The translations under genes and the position numbers were made by a program. Source: Lineus longissimus (lineage: Eukaryota; Nemertea; Pilidiophora; Heteronemertea; Lineidae). Taken from it: 64,000 nt of DNA. Positions within the stretch are counted from its first letter, which is position 1. Each line of letters begins with the position of its first letter. The stretch spans positions 7,440,349 to 7,504,348 of the forward strand of contig NC_088318.1 of NCBI RefSeq assembly GCF_910592395.1, in the 5' to 3' direction. Positions 44,205 to 52,697 of the stretch are shown here, piece by piece. A model generated the notes under the pieces. It made no database searches, was not told the DNA's origin, and saw nothing but the letters and a program-made list of their open reading frames with translations.

Positions 44205-45140
44205 TTTTGGCTCACCGTAGGGGAGTCTTTACAATACCGCAGTGTCCGTCGTCCGTCGTCGTCTGTCGTCGTCCGTCGTCGTCGTATCCTGTTTCAAAAA
44301 CAGTGGCACGTTTCTTAACCGCTAAGCCTATGAACTTGTAACTTTGTACACAGGACTCCCTTGGTCAGATGACCTGTGACACTAAATTTCGGTCCGATCT
44401 GATTCTTAATTTGGCCACCAGGGGGCCGAATGTAGATATCTAAAAAGTGTGATATCTCGCTTATTAATGACTTGTTTGGAATGAAATTTTTGTGGTAGGT
44501 ACTCATAGCAAGGATACATCATATATCATACGGGTTTTTAATTTGACCTACTTTTCAAGGTCACAGAGGTCAAATGGCGTAAATTGGCTGTTTCAGTGTA
44601 ACTATGGCACGTTTTTCAACCTCCACAGCTATGAACTTGAAACTTAGTACATATAACCCCCTATACCAGATAACCTCTGGTGCTGAATTTCGGTCTGATC
44701 TGATTCTCAACTTGGCCACCAGGGGGCCGAATGTGGATACCTAAAAAGTGTGATAATTCGCTTATCAATAACTTGTTTTCAATAAAACTTTCGTGGTGGG
44801 TACTCATAGCAAGGATACATCATTATCGTACGGGTTTTTAATTTGACCTACTTTTCAAGGTTGCAGAGGTCAAATGGCATAAATTGGCTGTTTCAGTGTA
44901 ACTATGGCACGTTTCTCAACCGCCACAGCTATGAACTTGAAACTTGGTACATATAACCCCCTATATCAGATAACCTCTTGTGCTGAATATCGGTCCGATC
45001 TGATTCTCAATTTGGCCACCAGGGGGTCGAATGTGGATATCTAAAAAGTGTGATATCTCGCTTATTGATGACTTGTTTTCGATAAAACTTTTGTGGTAGG
45101 TACTCATAGCAAGGATACATCATATATCATATGGGTTTTT
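44203..45140 (+). repeat. ~300-bp-unit repeat array (family 1), plus orientation
   Basis: The head is TTTTTGGCTCACCGTAGGGG followed by a GTCGTC microsatellite (44245-44285). The core GGCACGTTT recurs at 44305, 44606 and 44906, a 300-301-bp period. Units contain TTTGACCTACTTTTCAAGG then TCACAGAGGTCAAA, in which AGGTCA-CAG-AGGTCA is a direct repeat with 3-bp spacing. No coding signal. Confidence 0.85.
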
Positions 45141-47388
45141 AGCTCAGCTGACAAAGTCAGCGGAGCTAGTAGTATAGCTGTTCAAATGGTGTCCGTCCTG
45201 CAATCCATCCATCTAGGGACCCATCTGTGGACAAAATTGGACATTTCTGACCGGGAAGGCCTAGCCACTTCGTTGACGGTGCTAAATTAGGAGTTGCCCA
45301 AGGTGAACTCAAAAAACGAAAAATCGGCGCGATCCGACCTGTATTAAGAGAATGAGGTCATTTCGCGTTTAGATTTCTTTCCCTTTTTACCTCGGTCCAC
45401 AGAGCAAATATTGTTTTCAAATGTGGCTGAATATTTTTAAATATTTTTTCATTTTTTACTTTTAATGGAATTAATATAGTTTTCACCGCCAGTTGGCGCT
45501 GCAGGCACATTGCCTGAATTTTGGCGATTTCAAATTTGGCGGTGGCTTAACTTTTTTGCAAGCAGTGCCGCTGATTGGCCGATCGATAGAAGAGATGCCA
45601 CCATTTAAAAATGGCGGTAGTCGCTGCTTCAATGAAGGTGAGTGAACTTTCTCATGTTCAATCGGTTGATACTCTTTTAATCAACATGACCATGTACCTG
45701 AAATTTGTTTAGGTACTGAAAAGAGTCTATATAATTCAGATTTATCAATAGTTTTTTATAATATTCCGGAAATTTTGTGCACAAATCAGCGGAAGTTGGT
45801 GCTCGTCTCATGTCATTTTAGAGCGAAAAATTTGTTTCCGTCGATCTCTACCACTGAAAAATCGCTTGCATAGCTTCGAATTTTTGTGAAAATAAGTATC
45901 TGAACTTGGTTTCAAATAGTCTAGAGAGTTACCTTTGTGGTGATACATATGGTATGTGATAAATATTTGTGGAATTTGTGAAATTCGGTTTTCAAACGTG
46001 CCGATGATGCAAGCGATCTCGCGTGAATTTTGCAAGTCCTGATATGTCGACCGGGTGTCAAAAATCACTCGCCTAAATTCAATTCAAAGATCGAAAATGA
46101 CATCTGAACTTAGTTTCAAATAGCCTACGCAATTATCATTTCGGTGATATATAATGCATGCATGTAATAATTGATTAATCTACCTAAAACGCGCAATTAA
46201 AACGGCGAAAGATCGTGATAAACACCGGTTCATAAGAAAGCAGGAACGGACCGAAACGAACCAAAACGGGCCGGATCGGGCCGGATCGGGCCGGAACGGA
46301 GTTAAAATTTGCCGAAACGGAGCTTCTAGTGGTTTTAAATGGCATCTATAGGCAAGATAGGGCCCCTGAATTATAAATTATGTTCATATAAGCGAAAGAT
46401 CTTGATAAACACTCTGGTGGCGGTCGCACTAAATAACGACCGGTAGGGCCCGGCGTGTGGCGGAGAAAAAAAGGTAGCGCCCGGAGGTTGAAACGGGATT
46501 TTTATGCACTTTTAACTGTATATATATGTTGTTTAGATGTATTTCTAACAGTTCTGTAACTTTTATGACCAAGCTTGCACCCAAAGTTGGTAAAATTGAT
46601 GCTTGTTTATGGACTGCGCTAGCGACCGGAGAATTCGCCGTCGGCCATTTTGGGACGGTCAACAAATCTCGCCATTTACGTTTGTTTACAATTATTTTGA
46701 AAGTCACATTAGGCCTATGACATCGTAGTATGAATTCCACTGCAGTTTCCTTACGCAGCAATGCTCATGTTTTTGGTTGGCAATCCTGTACTGTCTGTAC
46801 ACTGCGCTGTGCAGGCTTAGAGTATAACTCAACAGGCCCTCATGATTCATTTGATGGACACCTTATTTGATAGTACCTCATCATTAAGTCCACTAGATCC
46901 TGTTCTGTTACATGATAGACAATTTTCAAAATGTAGTACACCACTCGCTCACGGCTCACATCATGTGGGCACGGTTGGCTGTTGAGTGTTATGGTTCAGT
47001 CTGTGAGACTAATTCAAAGAGGTTACACTTTTATTTTGAATTGGAAAACAACCCCCAGGACTGACTTTTCACTGAGTGATAAGTGTGCCCTTCGAAGGTT
47101 AAGTCTCTTTCTGGATTTGCTTCCATAGATGCCTTGTTCAGGATATCATCTGACCGATGCCTGATCAAGCACAGACTGTATCCGGTGGTGTACATTTCCC
47201 CGTCTATGTCACCCTTTTTTATTCAGTCAGTGTTAATTTCTCTTCTCTTTTTTTACAGATTAACTGTTGTTGGTTATTGCAAGAGGAGTCGTTGGCACAT
47301 TTCAAGTCCAGGAAAGCACTTGCTGTTCCCACATTCAGAGTAAGGTGTGCTTACTCGTTTTACTGCTTTCCATTCCTGGAGAGCGTTA
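45138..47388. other. Non-coding; second dispersed repeat head at its start
   Basis: 45138-45175 has a short stem-loop (AGCTCAGCTGAC then GTCAGCGGAGCT) resembling the head at 6719. GGGCCGGATC repeats occur at about 46262-46295. No gene is supported. A start-like AAAATGGCGG followed by a GTGAGT donor at about 45611-45644 might be a stray first exon. Confidence 0.4.
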
Positions 47389-47468
47389 TCAAATATCTGC
47401 CGCAAGGCAACAAATATCTGCCGCAAGGCGCTTCAATATCTGCCGAAAGGCATCAAATATCTGCCGCA
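47389..47468 (+). repeat. Tandem repeat, ~20-22-bp unit, four copies
   Basis: Variants of CAAATATCTGCCGCAAGGCA occur four times in a row with small length changes. This is a minisatellite and has no spacers of the CRISPR type. Confidence 0.8.
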
Positions 47469-47589
47469 CCAATAAAGTTCATTTTGTTAACCAACTCTTT
47501 ATCTTCTTCGTTGCCTCATAATAACGGTACCGACACACACTTGACCCTTGCCTTCACCTATCCATTTCAGCTGAGCGCCAGGCCCTTGG

Positions 47590-48975
47590 GCCTCTTGTTA
47601 ATTTGACCTACTTGTCGAGGTCACAGAGGTCACAACGCAGACACAGATATGGCCGAAATTGCATGTTTTGTGTTTTTCGTGTTGTGGCAATCCAAAGGTC
47701 GTGAGTTCAAACCCCGGTCAGGGACGGCCAAAAATATTTTTTTATTTTATTATTTTTTATCTTTTCCCTTTTGTCTTTTCTGACCTGTATCTTACATTTT
47801 CTTGATTTTTGGCTCACCGTAGGGGAGTCTTATGTAATACCGCAGTGTCCGTCGTCCGTCGTCGTCGTCCGTCGTCGTATCCTATTTAAAAAACAGTGGC
47901 ACGTTTCTTAACCGCTAGGGCTATGAACTTAAAACTTTGTACACAGCACCCCCTAGGTCAGGTGACCTCTGACACTGAATTTCGGTCTGATCTGATTCTC
48001 AACTTGGCCACCAGGGGGCCAAATGTCGATATCTAAAAAGTGTGATATCTCGCTTATTAGTGACTTGTTTTCGATGAAACTGGTGTTGTAGGTACTCATA
48101 GCAAATATACATCTTCTATCTTACGGGTTTTTAATTTGACCTGCTTTTCAAGTTCACAGAGGTCATATGGCGTAAATTGGCCGTTAGAGTGTAAACTATG
48201 GCACGTTTCTTAACCACTAAAGCTATGAACTTGAAACTTGGTACATATAACCCCCTATATCACATAGCCTCTGGTGCTGAATTTCAGTTTGATCTGATTC
48301 TCAACTTTGCCACCAGGGGGCCAAAAGTGGATATCTAATTTTTATGGTAGGTACTCTTAGGAAGAATACATCACATGTCTTACGGGTTTTCAATTTGACC
48401 TACTTTTCAAGGTCACAGAGGTCATATGGCGTAAATTGGCCGTTGGAGTGTAAACTATGGCACGTTTCTTAACCAGTAAAGCTATGAACTTGAAACTTGG
48501 TGCATATAACCCCCTACATCAGATAACCTTTGATGCCGAATTTTGGCCTGATCTGATTCTTTATTCGGCCACCAGGGGGCCATAATGGAAAAAGGAAGAA
48601 GTGCAATATCTTGCTTATTTGAGTGAATTGTTTTCGATAAAATTTTTATGGCAGGGACTTCTAGCAAGGATACACCACATGTCCTACGATTTTTGGATTT
48701 GACCTCCTTTTCTAGGTCAGAGAGGTCAAATGGCGTAAATTGGCCATTAGAGTGTAACTATGGCACGTTTCTTAACTGCTGAAGCTATGAACTTGAAAGT
48801 TGGTACATGTAACCCCCTACATCAGATAATCTCTGACACCGAATTTTGGCCTCATCTGATTCTTGATTTGGCCACCAGGGGGTCAAAACTGAAAAAGTAG
48901 GACGTGCAATATCTTGCTTATTAATGACTTTTTTTCGATGAATTTTTTATTGCAGGGACTCTTAGCAATCACACG
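47590..48975 (+). repeat. ~300-bp-unit repeat array (family 1), plus orientation, second plus copy
   Basis: The head at 47806 (TTTTTGGCTCACCGTAGGGG) and GTCGTC microsatellite are followed by core GGCACGTTT at 47898, 48200, 48459 and 48762 (302, 259 and 303 bp apart; one unit has an internal deletion). A partial unit end (TTGACCTACTTG...) lies upstream at 47598, and a tRNA-like B-box (GAGTTCAAACCCC) at about 47702. Confidence 0.85.
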
Positions 48976-49211
48976 ATATTGATCTTGTTGATGTCATAGA
49001 CAATTATTGGTTGGATCATAAACTTATATATACTGCCCTGTCTTATTACTTGACATCAATACACATCTAAAAATCAATACACATCTAAAAAAAGTCTTCA
49101 TGCCTGATTGTGTTCACCATATTCACCTCTAAACTAAGCATGATCCTGCCTACTAAAAGATGTTTTCGGTGAGCACAATGGCCCCTGGCCGTTTCATTTT
49201 TATTCTAAATC

Positions 49212-50274
49212 ATGAGTGAAAGAATGTACAGTTATGTCTCTTTAGAGAAGTATTTTAGTAAAATGCAGTATTTCAATCAAATGAAAAAGGTAACACCTAT
49301 GAATCAGGTAACACCTATGAAACAAAATGGTTACATTAAACCAAGGGTTGAACCATTAATGACAATCTCTGAAGAAGATCCGGACAAAGTGCACAGAGCA
49401 GAGCTCGATCTTACAGTAACACCTATGAAACAGTATGATACATTCACAGGAAGTGATGCTCAATTGTGCCATAATTGCAAACGATGGACACTTTTTGAAT
49501 GCCAGAAAAAAACTGAATTTTGACAGACCGGCCAAGCAACTTTACACGTACTGCAGGAATTGCAATTCGACCACTTACAGTGATGACTTTAAGAATCCAG
49601 AAATCACTATTGAGAACAAAACACGTTACTTTGACTACATCATCATAAACCTTGGCCAGACACGTCTGTCAGATTTATTGGTAAATTATTTGAAACATTT
49701 TGTTGAAAGTAGGATTAAGGTTTACTTCTCAAGTCCAAGAAAATGGCTCTGTGCGGCCAGCTATGAAAAAACAGTCCTGAATGCCTTGCGATTTGGTATC
49801 GTTAAACTCAAACCCAATGATGTCTTACCTGGTCTAGAGTGTGACACTTATTTAGAAATTGAATTCATTAACAGAGCAATTAGTAAACCTCGGTTGACCA
49901 AAGACAATTTCACAGATCTCAGAATGGTTTCCTTGGCATTCCTCAAATATCTTCATTACAGGGGAGTTAAAATTAACATAAATTACAAGCTGTTTTTACA
50001 CCAAGCATTTAAAGCATTGAAAATTGATTATGTAGTATTGAAACCGAATCCAACTGATAAGGACCGACTGGATGATTTGAGATCACTATGGTCTGGTTTC
50101 TTAGGAAGTATTTTCTTCAAAAATTACAGGCTTGAACATGAAAATGAACAAGCAATCGATAAACAAAGTGAAATTTTATTGAAGGCAATAGAGGTGCAAG
50201 ATACCAGTAAATGTTACCCTTTACCATGTAGTCTAGAACTTGCAAGATCTAGATATCCTCTTTCTGGTAAGTAG
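49212..50274 (+). pseudogene. Polinton protein with paired CxxC motifs, unknown, frameshifted
   Basis: Two overlapping frames (49212-49523 and 49435-50274) join at a run of seven A near 49505, giving a protein of roughly 350 residues. The N-terminal part has an in-frame tandem VTPMNQ/VTPMKQ repeat and one hairpin insertion (49382-49407, coding DPDKVHRAEL). CHNC (frame 1) and CRNC (frame 2) form a probable zinc site. The rest is a mixed alpha/beta region with FDYIIINLGQTRLSDLLVNY and YLHYRGVKININYKLFL. I do not recognise the family. The next gene starts 34 bp downstream in the same direction. Confidence 0.55.
49378..49411 (+). repeat. Degenerate double-hairpin insertion
   Basis: GGACAAAGTGC followed by CAGAGCAGAGCTC is flanked by GATC (49377-49380 and 49408-49411 approximately). 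Insert plus one flank is 30 bp, in frame with the host ORF. Confidence 0.55.
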
Positions 50275-50308
50275 GACTTTTCCTAGAAGGGATTTTCCGT
50301 TCAAATAA

Positions 50309-51025
50309 ATGAATAATCAGACATCAACGATAATTGAGCAGCAAATGAAACAAATCGGAGTAATCCCAGTTAATACAGGTTCAAATCCAGCTAATCCCAT
50401 TTCAACTAATTACCAACAGAATGCAGCTAACTTTCAACAGAACACTGCTAATTACCAACAGAATTACACAACAAAGCAACAAGCTTCTAACAAGGCGTTA
50501 AATAGTTGGAATTTAGTCAGTTCTAGTCAAGGTCTAGTTAACACTAGTCAAGGCCTAGTTAACCCTAGTTGCCAACTGGAGCTACGCTCTCAGGACAAAG
50601 TCCTACTAGGGTCAACTAGAGCTACGCTCTCGGGACAAAGTCCGCCTAGCTCTCAACTAAATTCCAACTACTTGACTGAAAATGGCCTTAAAGCTAAACA
50701 AGACCTCGAAGTTCTGGTGGCAACAGGTAAAAGCAAGGATTTCCTAAATAAACAGTTTACATTTAATGACTTAGACGCAATGAATGAGAAGGAAGTATTG
50801 AAACACCATAGGATCTACCAGACAAAGATGGCTGCCAGACTTAACGATTCATTGGGTAAGACAGTCTTAAAAACTTACACTAAATTAACAAAGTTTTTCT
50901 TGCCTGTTGATGACGAAGACCAGCTGTACGAAGACCTAAGAAATGATTACATTGTTACCAATGAATTGGACAGATGGTTAGGATGGTTGAGTTTGAAAAT
51001 GGGTGCACTAACTGCTCTTGCCTAA
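50309..51025 (+). CDS. Conserved Polinton protein, unknown role
   Basis: 238 residues. The N-terminal half is low-complexity (QQNAANFQQNTANYQQN; SSQGLVNTSQGLVNPS). It contains two tandem 40/41-bp hairpin units (50573-50658, coding QDKVLLGSTRATLSGQSPP). The C-terminal half is ordered and helical (FNDLDAMNEKEVLKHHRIYQ; LGKTVLKTYTKLTKFFLPVD; YEDLRNDYIVTNELDRWLG) and resembles a C-terminal region I associate with Polinton/adintovirus proteins of unknown function. The frame is intact. Confidence 0.55.
   Translation: MNNQTSTIIEQQMKQIGVIPVNTGSNPANPISTNYQQNAANFQQNTANYQQNYTTKQQASNKALNSWNLVSSSQGLVNTSQGLVNPSCQLELRSQDKVLLGSTRATLSGQSPPSSQLNSNYLTENGLKAKQDLEVLVATGKSKDFLNKQFTFNDLDAMNEKEVLKHHRIYQTKMAARLNDSLGKTVLKTYTKLTKFFLPVDDEDQLYEDLRNDYIVTNELDRWLGWLSLKMGALTALA
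50573..50658 (+). repeat. Two tandem double-hairpin units, in a Polinton gene
   Basis: Each unit is GAGC-TAC-GCTC followed by GGAC-AAA-GTCC. The two units are bracketed and separated by CAACT (50573, 50613, 50654). Spacing is 40 and 41 bp, 81 bp in total, so the reading frame is preserved. Confidence 0.7.
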
Positions 51026-51098
51026 TCAACACTGATCACTTTAGGACATTGTCAAGAAACAAAATCTGCTAGTGAACATGAAAATTTCATAAGATTAA

Positions 51099-51598
51099 AT
51101 GGAAGTGGAGCAGGACAAAGTCCAGAGAGCAGAGCCCGAGAGCATAGCTCGAGTGACGGACAGTGAAAAGCCCCTTAAGAGAGCAAGATCAGAAAAACAA
51201 ATTGCATGGTCTCGAGAATTAGGTAAAAGATCTCAGGAATTCAAGAAGTCAAAAAGGAGAGGTTTACTGGGAAAGACGATGAACCCAGGAAAGAAGATGA
51301 ATCCAGGAAAGAAGATGAATCCAGGAAAGAAGATGAACCCGAACAAAGTTCACTTCATAGCATTCATAATCAACCAGAGCTCGATAAGCCTGAAAATACT
51401 GGAAGTTCCAGGAGTACAACACTGTATGTCATTTTAGCTGCATTTGGTTTTGCAGTCATCATTTACTGCTATCCTAAGATTAAAACTAACAAGAAAGTAC
51501 TAGTAGGTAGTAAACCAGAAGGATACAAATTAAAGGGTAGTAAACCAGAAGGGTGTTGCACAACTCCTAAAACATGTAATCTTAGTTTAATGGAGTAG
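51099..51598 (+). pseudogene. Polinton small membrane protein, frameshifted in a tandem repeat
   Basis: It starts at ATG 51099 with a basic N-terminal part (KRARSEKQIAWSRELGKRSQ). Within the first 50 bp lies a hairpin insertion (about 51104-51151, coding DKVQRAEPESIAR). An 18-bp unit (coding MNPGKK) repeats from about 51288 to 51350. A different frame then continues to 51598 with a single membrane segment (TLYVILAAFGFAVIIYCY) and a Lys-rich tail. Either frame stays open across the repeat, so the switch point is uncertain. Confidence 0.5.
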
Positions 51599-51625
51599 AA
51601 TTTATTCTAGTGATACAACAAGAAT

Positions 51626-52582
51626 TTACTCAAACACACTATTCTTAGTTTCAAGTGAAAAATTTAAAGAAACTGAGCTCCCTCTGAAATTAACTATTTT
51701 ACCATTCTCATCAGTGATTTCAAATTTGACTTGATTTGTACATTTTTTGTTCACTATTTTCTTACAATTGAGTTCATATCTCTGGTATTGTACCTGATCA
51801 CCATCTTCAACAGGAACGATACATAAAATGTCAGAATGTTAATTGTTGTAGAGGGTCTTAGCTTTGTCAACCAAATTTGATCTTATGAATAATTCTTTTC
51901 TGTAAAAGTTAAGTGGCTTGGTGGAGTAGTATTTTCCTTTCTTGTTGAACTCATCTTGTTTAAAGCCGAACCATTCATTTATCACACGGGATAAGCGTAA
52001 GTAGGATGTTTTGCCAGCTGGTGCATCATCTACAGTACCATAAAATATGAGATTAAGGTAAAAGTATTTGTCCTCTGTAAGTTCAAGGACTAGGCAATTT
52101 TTGTCACAGTAAATTTTCACATGGCTTATTCCGTTTTCTTTTATGTATGATTTCCATTCCTCACAAAACGAACTTAAATTAAAATGCCGAGAGTATGGAA
52201 ATGTAGATTGACTTTTTTTTATTATCGTTTTAATAAAAAATCGTATCATTTTTTCTAAAAAATTCAAACAAATTTCATCTGGTGTCGCATCGGGTTTATT
52301 TTTAAAGTCTTCAATGCATTGTTCTATTATGGTTACATTCAGTGATTTATCAAGTTTAACATTCAGTGATTTATCAAGTTTAACATTCAGTGATTTATCA
52401 ATCTTAAACTCTTCGTAAAGAAACATCAATAATTGGGCACGCGCTGGTGGCAAATCGCTTGTCCACCACGAATTGTAAAACGCTATCGTTTTCAAAGTGA
52501 TCGATTTTATGTTCAATGGGTCTGTTAAGTTAAGCTCAAATATGGCTTCATCGCATTCATTCTCAAAAATTATGAAGTTCAT
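51626..52582 (-). pseudogene. Polinton capsid-like protein, in-frame TAA
   Basis: The main frame is 52582-51839 (247 residues, IFELNLTDPLNIKSITLKTI and NSWWTSDL near the start), ended by TAA at 51839-51841. The same frame stays open to 51626 for another 70 residues, ending with the strand-rich VKFEITDENGKIVNFRGSSV. A C-terminal strand pattern of this kind (hydrophobic strand, D-x-x-G turn, strand) is usual in Polinton minor-capsid/penton-like jelly-roll proteins. A 24-bp unit coding LDKSLNVK is repeated three times. An AT-rich 14-bp array lies just upstream. Confidence 0.5.
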
Positions 52583-52588
52583 TTTCTA

Positions 52589-52697
52589 TTTAATTAAAGT
52601 GATTTAATTAAAGTGATTTAATTAAAGTGATTTAATTAAAGTGATTTAATTAAAGTGATTTAATTAAAATGATTTAATTAAAGTGATTTAATTAATG
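52589..52697. repeat. Tandem 14-bp repeat upstream of the capsid-like gene
   Basis: Eight copies of TTTAATTAAAGTGA (last two degenerate), each with the palindrome TTTAATTAAA, start 7 bp before the ATG (minus strand) of the capsid-like gene and end at the polymerase stop codon. It may be a promoter-like element for the minus-strand gene or a simple expansion. Confidence 0.8.

Noticed and set aside
45611-45644. Start codon in good context followed by a GTGAGT donor, as a first exon
   Set aside because: Only nine codons and no downstream exon could be linked.
47389-47468. CRISPR-like short repeats
   Set aside because: Units abut without unique spacers, vary in length and lie in an animal genome; this is a minisatellite.
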